Source: Moringa oleifera (Eukaryota; Streptophyta; Magnoliopsida; Brassicales; Moringaceae). From it: a stretch of 64,000 nt of DNA. Below, piece by piece: positions 51,241-62,400 of this stretch. The first letter of the stretch is position 1, and the number at the start of each line of letters is the position of its first letter. The translations under genes were made by a program, and so were the position numbers. The notes under the pieces were generated by a model. That model did not search any database. It was not told the DNA's origin and saw only the letters and a list, made by a program, of their open reading frames with translations. Where the stretch lies: contig JAJFZO010000394.1 of NCBI GenBank assembly GCA_021397835.1, positions 248,001 to 312,000 on the forward strand, given 5' to 3'.

Positions 51241-54200
51241 TGACCACTAGGTCAAGCGGGACCACCTGCTGAGTTAATCATATCAATAAGAAGAGGAAAA
51301 GAAACCAACAAGGATTCCTCTAGTAATGACAAATGTATTAGGAAAAGCACAGCTTAAAAATTAAGTGCCCTTAGTGCTTGAATTATAGTATGGAGAAGCA
51401 TCCTCAATGACGAACGAGGGCCTAAGTCCCTTAAAATAAGGCATCGAAGAGGGTTTCCCATCTTGCTTGAACCTTATCACACCACGAAGCGCTATCAATG
51501 AGCCTAGTTATTTGGGAATGCAACCCCAATCGGGAAGTAAATTCCATCTAACACTAAATACTAACGAGAAAAAGATGAAAAGGACTTTGAAAAAAGAGTT
51601 AAAGAGTGCTTGAAATTGTCGGCACAGAAATGGATAAGGACCAACAATGCACCTGGATAAGATACGAAATGGTCATGTGTCGATCCATCGATCAACTCAA
51701 GGTGTGGATTGACACACATTGCAATGACAGCCTAAGCCAGATCCTTTGATACGCTCTTGAAGACGTTGTCGTCGAGATTGTCAGTACTAACACTTGCCAA
51801 GCAACATGCTTTGGCACTTACATGCACTTAGTGCGGGCTAGTGGGCTCCCAACTCGCCTCATATTAAAACATGGACCAAGGAGTCTAACATGCGTACGAG
51901 TCAATGGGTGATTAAACCTGCAAGGTGTAAGGAAACTGACTGATGGGATCCCTCGCGGGTGCACCACCGATTAACCTTAATCATTTGAGAAGGCTTCACA
52001 TGTGAGTATGCCCATTAGGACCCAAAAGATAATGAACTATACTTGAGTTAGATGAAGCCAGTGGAAACTCTAGTGGAGGCCAATGGAGATAGTAAAGTGT
52101 AAATAATTTATTTGATTTAGGTATATGGGTGAAAAACTAATCGAAATATCTAGTAGCTGGCTCCTTTGAAGTTTCCTTTAGGATAGCTCAAGCTCATATG
52201 TGAATTTTATTGGGTAAAGTAATTTATTATAAGCATTGAGGGCACAATGACCTTAACCTATTCTCAAACTTTAAATAGGTAGGATGGGATGACTACTTCG
52301 TTGAGCCATTCAATGAAATCAAGAGCTCCAACTTGGACATCTTTCGTAAGTAAAATAGGCAAAATGAGATGAATTAGAAGTTAAGTTATGGTGCCTAATT
52401 GCGCACTAACCTATAACCCATAAAGGGTGTTGGTTGATTAAGATAGTAGGACGATGGTCATAGAAGCGAAAATCCATGAACGAGTGTGTACCAATTCACC
52501 TGCTAAATCAACTAGTCTTAAAAACTAATGGTGCTAATGTGCACGACCTACACCCGATTATTGAGGAAAGAGCCAAGTCCTTATGAGCAGGAGGGCATAA
52601 CAATCATTGTAAAACTCGAGATGCGAGCTTGGGTAGAGTGGCCATTACGATTGATCTTAGTGGTAGTGGCAAATATTCAAATGAAAACTTTGAAGGCTAA
52701 AAAAGGGAAAGGTTCCATGTGAACGAAAATTGCACATGGGTTAGTTGATCCTAAGAGATAGGGAAAGCTCGTTGGATAGCGCCTTTACATGAGCTTTAAA
52801 AAGGGATCCTGTTAAAATTCTAGCACTAGGTCAATGGAATACTATAGGCAAGGGAAGTCGATAAAATAGATTCGTAACCTTGGGAAAAGGATTAGCTCTA
52901 AGCGTAGGTATAAGGGTCCTAGTCCTAAGCCCAACTATTGTTGGTGGACTACTTGAGCTACTGCCATGGGTGAGAGCGGATCATCATGTCCTGATCGAGG
53001 GATAAACTAGGAACAACTCCTTCAGGACCTTCGTGAGGCATCGAACAACTAACTCGGAATTGGCACGAACAAGGGGAATCCTACTATTTAATTGAAACAA
53101 AGCATTATGATGGTCCTTATGGATGCTCATGCAATGTGATTTTTGCCGAGTACTCTGAATGTCAAAGTGAAGAAATTCAACCAAGCATGGCTTAATAACA
53201 AGAGTAATTGTGACTCCACTAAGGTAGTTAAATGCCTCATCATCTACTTAGTGACAAGCATGAATGGATTAACTTGATTCCCATGTCGCTTTCTACTATC
53301 AAATGAAACCACGATTGAAGGAATCAGCTTGGGAAAATCAACGAGGAAAGAAAACCTTGTTTTGCTTGACTCAAGTCTAACTTTGTGAAATGAATTAAGA
53401 GGTATAGGATAAATGGGAACTAAAAATGGAGAAAGTAAAATACCACCACTTTTAATGTTATTTTGCTTATTTCATGAATTGAAAATGAGGAGTCACCCCT
53501 ATTTTTGGACCTAAGGTTAGCCTTGGCAAGCCAATTTGGGTAGAAGACATTGTTAAGTGGGAAGTTTGACTGAGACGACACATCTGTTAAAAGATAATGT
53601 AGGTGTCCTAAGATAAGCTTAACAAGAACAGAAATCTTACGTGGAATAAGAACATAAAAGTTTGTGTGATTTTGATTTCCATTACGAATGCAAACTTTGA
53701 AAGTTGTGGCCTATCGATCCTTTAGACATTCGAAATATAAAGCTAGGTGTGTCAAAAAAGTTACTATAATGATAATAGCTACGTGTTCATAGCAACATTA
53801 CTTTTCGATCTTTCAATGTCGGCTCTTCCTATCATTATGAAGCAGAATTCACAAGGTGTTAGATTGTTCTCCTACCAGTCAAGAACGTGAGCTAGGTTTA
53901 GACCATCAAGAGATGGGTTAGTTTTATCCTAGAAATGCTCACATCACGATAGTAATTTAAACTAGTATGAGAGGAACCACTAATTCGCATAATTGGTCAT
54001 CGTGCTTAGTTCAAAAACCAGTGGCACGAGGCTAACATGTGCTGGAGTATGACTGAGTGCCTTTAAGTCAAAATCCAAGCTAAAAGTGATGCATGTGCTT
54101 GTCGCTCGATTGTTTTCCAGTAGTAGGGCATCTCAGACCCAAAGGCATGTGTCGTTAGCCAAGGTTGTGTAATGAAAGAGCCTTACAGGCTGCCTAGAAG

Positions 54201-54330
54201 TGTGATTCCTACCAAGCGATGGGTAGAAACCTTTGCAGACGACTTACCTATGCGACAGAGTATTGTAAGTGGTATAGTGCCCTTGTTGCCACGATCCACT
54301 AAGATTCAGTCCTTTGTTACTCTGATTCAT
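51241..54330 (+). pseudogene. 26S rRNA pseudogene with internal deletion (third unit)
   Basis: About 3.09 kb. The start is GGTCAAGCGGGACCACCTGC, then CTGAGTTAATCATATCAATA. About 240 bp are missing at about 52830 relative to the first unit (join at CACTAGGTCAATGG). The 3' end is near TTACTCTGATTCATC (about 54330) and is followed by the usual spacer. Substitutions occur throughout; it is not functional. Confidence 0.9.
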
Positions 54331-57300
54331 CTCTACCTCCCCTACCCCACAATAGTTATCCTTTTGTTTTGGGCCATCGATGCCATGTAGTTTAAACTTG
54401 ACCCCCGAAATAAAGACCCTAAGCAAAGAGGCATGCCCCTTAAGCTTATAGAGAATGAAAATCACAAGGGAAAACATTTGAAAATTTTCTAATAGGCTTG
54501 GGGAATCAAGTGTTGCTCTAAATAAAATAATAGTAATTTATCCCTTATCACCATGTCCTTCGGGTTTGTGCCCAGCAAGTTTGCCATAAGCATAATGTCC
54601 AATGGCATAGGAGGCAAGCCATAGCTGCCCCCAGTAAGCATGACATGGTCATAAGGCCTAGTGTGCCATGACATAAGGTGTGCCAGCCAAGTCAAGTGTG
54701 AGCAATGCATGCAAGCCCTTTGCCGTTACATCCCACAATCATGCACTCAACGAGCATGCCATAAGTCCCGCGTTACCTCGTTTAAGGCACGAGAGGTAAG
54801 CCACGGTTACCCTCACCATGCATGGCATCGGTAGAAGGCCTAGTACGTTATGACACAGAGCACCAGACAAGCCTAGAGGGCCCCATGCGAGTCAACCCAT
54901 CATCTTTACATCCTTTGATCATGTGACTGTGAGCGTGACATAAGCCTAGTGTTGCCTAGTCCATGGGCATGCCCTACGTTAGTTAGCCTTTCATTGCTAC
55001 GTCCCTTCATTGTGTGCCTAACGAGGTGCCACGAGCACCACTTCATCTAGTCCATAGGCATGGGAGGCTAGCCGTGGTTACCCCAAGTAGGCATGGCATG
55101 GGTGCAAGGCCCAACATGCCGCGGTACAAGCGTGCCCCTCGCGAGCCAGCCTCTCATAGCAATGTTTGTCAATGATGTGCCTAGTGAATGAGCCATAAGC
55201 ATCTTGTCACCTAGTCTAAGGGCAGAAGAGGCAAGCCAATACTGCCTCTAATAGGCATGGTATAGGTACAAGGCCAAGCGTGCTGCGCCATAAGCCATGC
55301 TAGCCAAGCTAGGAGCGCCTTACACAAGCCACCCCCTCGATGCTACATCCAATGATCGAATGCCTAGTGAGCGTGCCATGACCATTGCATTGCCTAGTCC
55401 AAGGGCATGGGAGGTAGCCACGGCTACCTCCAGTAGATATAGCATGGTTGCAAGGCCAAGTGTGCTACCACACAAGATGCGCCAACCATGCCAAGAGCTC
55501 CTCATGCAAGCTAGCCCCTTGTCGCTATGTCCCTCGATCTTATACCTAGTAAGCATGCCAAGGGCATTGTGTGGCCTCATCCAAGGGCATGGAAGGCCAC
55601 CATTGGTGCCCATGGCAAAACATGGGCAAAAGGCCCAGCGTGCAACGACACTAAGTGCACCAGCCAAGCCACGAGCGCCCACACTGGCCAACCCCTCATC
55701 ATTACATCCCTCTATCGTGTGCCCAATGAAAAAGGCATGAGCACCACATCACTTGGTCCAAGTGCATGGGAGGCATGCCAAAGCTACCCTTAATAAGCAT
55801 GGCAATGTTGGAAGGCCTAACGTACTATAGCACAAGGCATGGCACCCAAGCCAAGAGCTCCGTACGTGTGCCACCTTGTCTCTGCATCCCTCGATCTGAG
55901 ACCCTATGAGCATGCAATGAGCACCATGTTGCCTTGTCTCAAGGCTGGATAAGCAAGCAATGCTTCCCTCAGTAGGCATGACATGGGCACAAGGCCCAAT
56001 GTGCTATGGTATAAGGCTCATGAACCAACCTAACAATGCCCTATGTGAGCAAGCCCCTCATCGCTATGTCCTTCGATTATATCCCTAACAAGTGTGTGCC
56101 ACAGTTGCTTGGTCCAATGGCATATGAGATAAAGAACAGCTACCCCAAGCTAGAACAATATGGGCATAAGGCCTAGCATGCCACTGTAAGAGCACTTCAC
56201 ACAAGCTAGCCCCTCAATGCTATGTCCTTTAATCATATGCACAGCAAGCATGCCATGAGCGCCTTATTGCTTGGTCCTTAGCCACGGGAGTGTGGCTTCT
56301 AATAAGCATGACATGGCAACATGGCCTGCCATGTCATGCCATAAGAGTGCCCTATGAAAGCCAGCCCCTCATTACTACATCCCTTAATCGTGGCCAACAA
56401 GTGAGCCATGAGCTATGTGTTGCCCAGTCCAAAGGCATGAGATGCAATATCCCTCAATTGTACACTTAGCGAGCATGGCATGACTATTTCTTTACTTGGT
56501 CCAAAAGCATGGGTGGATAGCCATGACTGACCCCAATAAGTATAGCATGGGTGTGAGGCCCAACGTGCTGTAGTATAAGGTGCGTTAGGTAAGCCACGAG
56601 CACTCATGTGTGAGTGAGCCCCTCATGGCCACCTCCTTCGATTGTGTGCCCAGTGAGCAAGCCATTACCATCGCATCCCTTGGTCCAAGGGCATCGAAGG
56701 CATACTAAGGCTGCTTCCAGTAGGCATGGTAATGTCATAAGGCCCAGTGTGCTATGGCAAAAGGCATGCCAACAAATGGAAGAGCACTCCAAGTGAGCCA
56801 ACATGTCGTCACCACATCCCTTGATCATGTGCCCAGCAAGCATGTAGCAAGCACTGCATCGCTTGGTCCATAGGCACAGGAGTTAACTAGTGGCTGGTCC
56901 TAATACATATGGCATTGATACAAGGCCAAATGTGTTGTTGCATGAGAGTGCCCCATGTGAGCAAACCCTTTGTCGCTACGTCCCTCGATCGTGTGCCTAG
57001 CAAGCGAGCCATAAATGTCGTGTTGTCTGGTCCAAGGGCACTGGAGGAAGCAAAGGTTATCTTTCGATTGTATGCCCAATAAATGTGCCATGACCATCAC
57101 ATTGCCTAGTCGAAGGCATAGAAGGCAAGCCAAGGCTACCTACAGTAGGAATGGTATGGGCACAAGGCCCAGCATGCTACAACACAAGGCATGCCAACGA
57201 TGTGAGGAGCTCCCCATGCGGGTCAATCCGTAGTCATTATGTCCCTCGATTGTGTGCCCACTAAGCATGCCACGAGTGCTGTGTCACTTGGTGTAACGGC

Positions 57301-58733
57301 ACGGAAGGCAAGCCACGGGTGCCCCTAACATGCAAGGCATGGGCAAAAGGCCTAGTGTGCTGCAGCATAAGGCTAGCTAGCCAAGCAATGTACACCCAAC
57401 ATAAGTCAGCTCCTTATCGATATGTCTCTTGATCGTATGCCTAGCGAGCATGCCATGGGTGTCACATCGCCTTGTCCATAGGTGTTAAAGGCAAGCCGTG
57501 GCTATCCTCAGCAAGTGTGGTATCAATATAAGGATCACAACATCAAAGCGCCCCATGCAAGTGAGCCCTTTACCATTACGTCCCTCAATCATATGCCTAG
57601 CAAGCAAGCTGCGAGTGCCGTGTTACCTAGTGCAAGGGCATGGAAGGAAAGCCAAGGCTGCCTCCAATAGCCATGGCATCAACATAACGCTTAGAGTGCT
57701 ACGACATAGGGTACGCTAGCCATCCTAAGAGCTCCCCGTGCAAGCCAGTACCTCCTTATTATGTCACATGATCATGTCACCAATAAGCATGCCATGAGCA
57801 TTGATTTGCCTAGTCCAAGGGCACAAGAGGTAAGCCATGGCTGCCCATAGCAGGTAAAGGATGGGCAAAAGGCCCATCGTACCGTGACACAAAGCCCACG
57901 AGTGCCCCATGTGAGCTAGCCCCTTGTCGCTATGTCCCTCAATCCCATGCCTAGCAAGTGAGCCATGAGCACCGCATGGCTTAGTCTAGAGTCATGGGAG
58001 GCACACCAAGAGATTCCCTAATTGACATGGCAATGTCACGAGGCCAAGCGTACTGCGATGCAAGGCGCACTAGCCAAGCCAAGAGTACTTCACGTGAGCT
58101 AGCCTTTTGTCATTACGTCCCTTGATCATGTGCCCAACAAGCAAGCCGCGAGCACTACGTTTCATGGTTCATAGTCATAAGAGGCAACCCATGGCTGGCC
58201 CCAATAGATATGGCATCGATACGAGGCCAAACGTGCCACAGCATAAGAGTACCCCATATGAGTGAGCCCTTTGTCGCTACGTCCCTCGACAGTGTGCCCA
58301 GCAAGCAAGCCACAAGTATGCCATCACTTGAACTAAGGGCATAGGAGGCAAGGCAAGGCTGCTCTTAATAGGCACGGCATTAGGATAAAGCCTAGAGTAC
58401 TGTAACACAAGGTGTGCTAGCCAAGCCAAAAGCACCTCATATGAGACAGCCGCTCATTACTACGTCCCTTGATCGTGTGCCTAGCAATTGTGCCACGAGC
58501 ATCATGCTATCAAGTCCATAGGAACAAGAGCCAAGCCACAACTGCCTTCAGTAAGTATGGCATCGATACAAGGCTAAACTATCATAGTACAAGAGCGCCT
58601 TATACAAGCGAGTCCTGTGTCACTATATCCTTTGGTTGTGTTCCTAGCAAGTGAGCCTCGAGTGTCGCATTGGCTAGTCCAAGGACATCGGAGGCAAGCT
58701 AGGCTACCTCCAATAGGCATGGCATCAGCACAA
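54331..58733 (+). repeat. IGS: post-26S spacer and long 180-bp subrepeat array (about 23 copies)
   Basis: Unique spacer to about 54550, then pure 180-bp units. Spacing measured between successive AAGAGC-type landmarks (55312, 55494, 55672, 55854) is 178-182 bp. No AT-rich block intervenes, unlike the 12-33 kb array. Some units are shortened, for example near 54960-54980 and 56380-56450. Open frames of 120-150 codons on both strands here are by-products of the GC-richer repeat. Confidence 0.88.
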
Positions 58734-58831
58734 ATTCGTAACTTTCTCACTGTTACATGCTTTGTGAGGATTTTAAGATACATTTAAGATATATTCTTTC
58801 TAATTTTTAATTTGTTATTCCATCTTTGCAG

Positions 58832-60579
58832 AAAGCAAAACTCAACTCAGAAGAGGAGATCGATTATAGTGAATTATGGAAGTTAGTGCGGCAAGATAAT
58901 GAAGGACATTATGCATCAAAAACAATGCCTATCATTGAAAAAATTGTAAGGATTTTGTTTATCAATTTTATATAAATGTTGGAAACGTTGTCTTTATAAG
59001 ATTGTTTGCCAAAGTTTGAAGACAGTGAGGTAGTAAGGGAAAATTGGAAACATTCTAAATATGTTTGGCATGAAGCAAAATATGAAGGGAAAAATGTATA
59101 AGATTACTACGGTATTTATATTTTCCAAGGAGTGAGGTGGTATTGGAAACATTCTATGTGTGTTTGGCATCATGAAAAATATGAAGGGGTAAAATGCACA
59201 ATATTATTTGGTTATTTACATTTTATAGGTAATAAAGTAGTATTGGAAACATTCTTTATGTGTTTGGCCTAAAGGAAAATATGAAGGGGCAAAGTGCGTA
59301 AGATTACTAGGTTGTTTATTTTTTTCAAGCAGTGAGGTGGTATTAGAAACATTCCGTGTGTGTTTTGACATGAATGAAAATATGAAAGGGTAAAATGTAG
59401 AAGATTAATAGGTTGTTTATATTTTTCAGGTAGTGAGGTAGTATTGGAAACATTCTATGTGTGTTTGGCATGAAGGAAAATATGAAGGGGTAAAATGCAT
59501 AAGATTACTAGGTTGTTTATATTTTTCAGGGAGCGAGGTAGTATTAGAAACATTCTACGTGCGTTTGGCAAGAAAAAAAATATGAAAAGGTAAAATGCAT
59601 AAGATTATTAGGTCATTTATATATTTGAAGCAGTGAGGTGGTATTGGAAACATTCCGTGTGTGTTTTGACATGAAGGAGAATATGAAAGGGCAAAATGCA
59701 TAAGATTACTAGGTTGTTTATATTTTTCAGTCAATGAGGTAGCATTGGAAACAAAATATGAAGGGGTAAAATGCATAAGATTACTAGGTTGTTTATATTT
59801 TTCAGGGAGTGAGGCAGTATTAGAAACATTCTATGTGTGTTTGGCATGACAAAAAATATGAAGGGGTAAAATGCATAAGATTACTAGGTTATTTATATTT
59901 TTCACGCAGTGAGGGCATATTGGAAACATTCTGTGTGTGTTTGGCATGAAAAAAAATATAAAAGGTAAAATGCATAAGATTACTATATTGTTTATATTTT
60001 TCAGGCAGTTGGGTAGTATTGGAAACATTCTGTGCGTGTTTGCATGAAGAAAAATATAAAAGGGCAAAATGCATAAAATTACTAGGTTGTTTATATTTTT
60101 CAGGCAGTCAGGTAGTATTTGAAACATTCTGTGTGTGTTTGGCATGAATAAAAATATAAAGGGGTAAAATTCATACATTAGTACATTATTTATATTTTTT
60201 AGGCATTGAGGTAGTATTAGAAACATTCTCTGTGAGTTTGGCATTAAAAAAAAAATGAAAGGGTAAAATGCATGCATTACTATACGGTTTATATTATTCA
60301 AGCAATAAGGCAATACAATTTAACCAATTGAAGTGCTACTTTTTCTTGGCTTATGAATGAAACCACCTAGACAAAAAGTATTATGTCTTTTTCTTCCATG
60401 CTTGTTCCTTTGACATAGTTAAAGTTAAGTTGCTATATGTTTTGTTTATTGCATGTAAGTTATGAATAATAGCTTATAAAACTAGAAAATTAATTTTTAT
60501 GTAATTTATACTTAATCTGGCATGGATTATTATAGGATGAGTTAATGGAAAAGTCAAAATTTGGTACCGTTACGAGCAG
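58832..60579 (+). pseudogene. Transposase-like gene fragment (possibly CACTA / Transposase_24 type)
   Basis: Exon a (58832-58945, 38 codons) reads KAKLNSEEEIDYSELWKLVR, then QDNEGHYASKTMPIIEKI. It is bounded by TTTGCAG and GTAAGG. Exon b (from 60536, after TTATTATAG) reads DELMEKSKFGTVTS and is cut by the insert edge. The introns are phase 0 and the reading frame stays open across the join. The pattern (Trp-Lys..Arg..-Gly-His-Tyr then Ile-Ile-Glu-Lys-Ile) resembles the plant En/Spm Transposase_24-type domain. The match is short and the assignment tentative. It is a fragment with no start or stop. Confidence 0.4.
59015..60312 (+). repeat. Minisatellite, 100-bp unit, about 13 copies, inside an intron
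   Basis: The landmark ATTGGAAAC (or ATTAGAAAC) occurs at 59043, 59142, 59242, 59342, 59443, 59543, 59643, 59744, 59819, 59919, 60018, 60117 and 60216. Spacing is 99-101 bp except one unit shortened to 75. Each unit carries AAATATGAAGGGGTAAAATG, GATTACTAGGTTGTTTATAT and TTTTTCAGG.AGTGAGGTAG. The last motif looks like a 3' splice site. Open frames on the minus strand (up to 160 codons) are by-products of the repeat length. Confidence 0.92.
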
Positions 60580-61790
60580 CTTGTCGCTATGTGCCTCAAT
60601 TGTATGTCGTACAAGTGTGCCACGAGCATTGCATCGCTTGGTCCAAAGGCATGAGAGGAAAGCCATGGGTATAAGGTCTAGAGTGCACTCGCATAAGGCA
60701 CGATATCCAAGCCAAGAGCGCTACATATGAGCTAGGCCCTAGTCGTTAAATCCCTTGGTTGTGTGCTTGGCAAGCATGCTCCTCGTTACTACATTGCCTA
60801 GTCCCAGGGGCACTAGGCCCAATGTGTTACCGATGAGCCAATGAAGCTAAAAGCTCCCTACACGAGCTAGCCTCCTCATAGCTATGACCTGCAATTGTGT
60901 GCCCAATGAGCTTACGACGAGTGTCATATCTCCTTGTCCATGGCATGAAATACAATTAATGGCTACCCTCAATAAGCATGCATAAGTGCAAGGCCCATCA
61001 TGCTACCACAAAAAGCGCATCAACCAAGCAACTAATGCCCCACGTTAGCTAGCACTTTGTCGCTACGTTTCTTGATCACATGCCCAATGAGCATGCCATA
61101 AGCATTGTGTTGCTTGGTCCATGGGCATGCCAAGCAAGCCATAGCTACCCCCAGTAGGCATGGCATGGGCGCAAGGCCTACTGTGCGGCTGCATAAGGCA
61201 CACCAACTAAGCCAAAGGCAGCCCAAGTGGCTAACAACTCATTACTATGTCCCTCAATTGTGTGCCCAATGAGTGTGCCACAAGCGTTGCATTGGCTTGT
61301 CTATAGGCACAAGAGTTATGCTACGGTGACCTCTAATAGGCGTGGCATGGATATAAGGCCCATCGTGTGGTTAGACAAGTCACACCACCCAAGCTAAGAG
61401 CGGCCCACGCAAGCCAGCCCTTCATCATTATATTCATTTATCGTGTCCTCGACAAGCGTGCCACAAATACCACGTTGACTGGTCTAAGGGCATGGGAGGT
61501 AAGCCATTGCTTCCCCTAAAAGATGCAACATAAGTTCTAGGCCCACTGATCTATCGCATAAGGTGTGCAAGCTAAGCAAAAAGCACCCCACGTGAGCCAA
61601 CCCCTTGTCCCTATGTTCCTCAATAGTGAGCCCAGCAAGTGTGCCATGAGCACCGTGTCTCCTAGTTGAAGGGCATAGGAGATAAGCCATGGCTGTCGCC
61701 AATAGGCATTAACATGGGTACAAAGTTCAGCTTGTTGTCGCACTCAGCGTGCCAGCCAAGCTTAGAGCACCCCACACAAGCTACCCACAA
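60580..61790 (+). repeat. IGS 180-bp subrepeats (about 7 copies)
   Basis: The 180-bp array resumes with CTTGTCGCTATGTGCC and continues to the start of the next AT-rich block. Copies show the usual CCCTCAATTGTGTGCCCA and GGCATGGCATGG landmarks with many changes. Confidence 0.85.
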
Positions 61791-62400
61791 GCACGTTATG
61801 AGGCATCGCATGTACTGTGGATGTTGATCACATGGGCAAGTTGGGCTAGACCATGGCACCAAGTAATGCTAGATACAAGCGCAATGGAAAGGGTAGTATG
61901 CACGCACCTTGGGATATTTAGAGGCAACGCTGAACCAACGTGCTCGCTGCAATGCTGAATTATGAACTTTTTATGAATCGATAGTCTTTTGATTGTTGAA
62001 TTATTCCAAAATGACTCAAGTAAATCATGCAATTCATTAAGAGTTTACTCTTAAAATTTGGATGAATTTTGACTCATGGACATTTTTTCATGATTTTTTG
62101 AATTTTTGGTTATATAAAATTTAGAAAAAAATTTAATTATTAGAAAATTCTAACATTTTTTGTGTTAGTTGATCTAATTATTCTTTACATTTGAAAAAAA
62201 TTTTAAGTTAAAGCTCATCGTAAATAACTTTTTAGACCCATTATGACAGTTCAGACATATTGATATTTCTTTCTACTAGAAGTTAATTTTCATTTAAGAC
62301 ATTTTAGGGGAAAGGAGGTCATTTACTTAGTGGGTGCTGATGGGCCATGGGTGCTCCCTCTCAGCCTACCCGCATGGGTAAGTTCTGGGTATGGATAACC
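61791..62400 (+). repeat. IGS AT-rich block (single copy)
   Basis: GTTGATCACATGGGCAAG, then TTTTGATTGTTGAATTATTC, GATTTTTTGAATTTTTGG and TTAATTTTCATTTAAGACA in the order seen elsewhere, ending in the GGGCCATGGGTGCTCCC segment. As at 36.6 kb, one block precedes an ETS. Confidence 0.82.

Larger units (their letters stand above)
58734..60579 (+). mobile_element. Inserted gene fragment with two exons and a minisatellite-filled intron
   Basis: Single-copy-looking sequence interrupts the 180-bp array (left edge GGCATCAGCACAA / ATTCGTAAC; right edge ACGAGCAG / CTTGTCGC). It contains an acceptor (TTTGCAG, ending 58831), an exon, a 1.59-kb intron and a second exon that ends at the right edge. No terminal repeats or target duplication are visible. 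About 100 bp of the host repeat appears lost at the site. The insertion mechanism is unknown. Confidence 0.6.

Noticed and set aside
55297..55740. Overlapping open frames of 120-150 codons on both strands
   Set aside because: They follow the GC-richer 180-bp IGS subrepeat (180 is divisible by 3), recur in neighbouring units and show no conserved domain.
59831..60313. 160-codon open frame on the minus strand
   Set aside because: It lies entirely in the 100-bp minisatellite. The protein is a repeat of the unit read in different frames, as 100 is not a multiple of 3, with no start context or homology.
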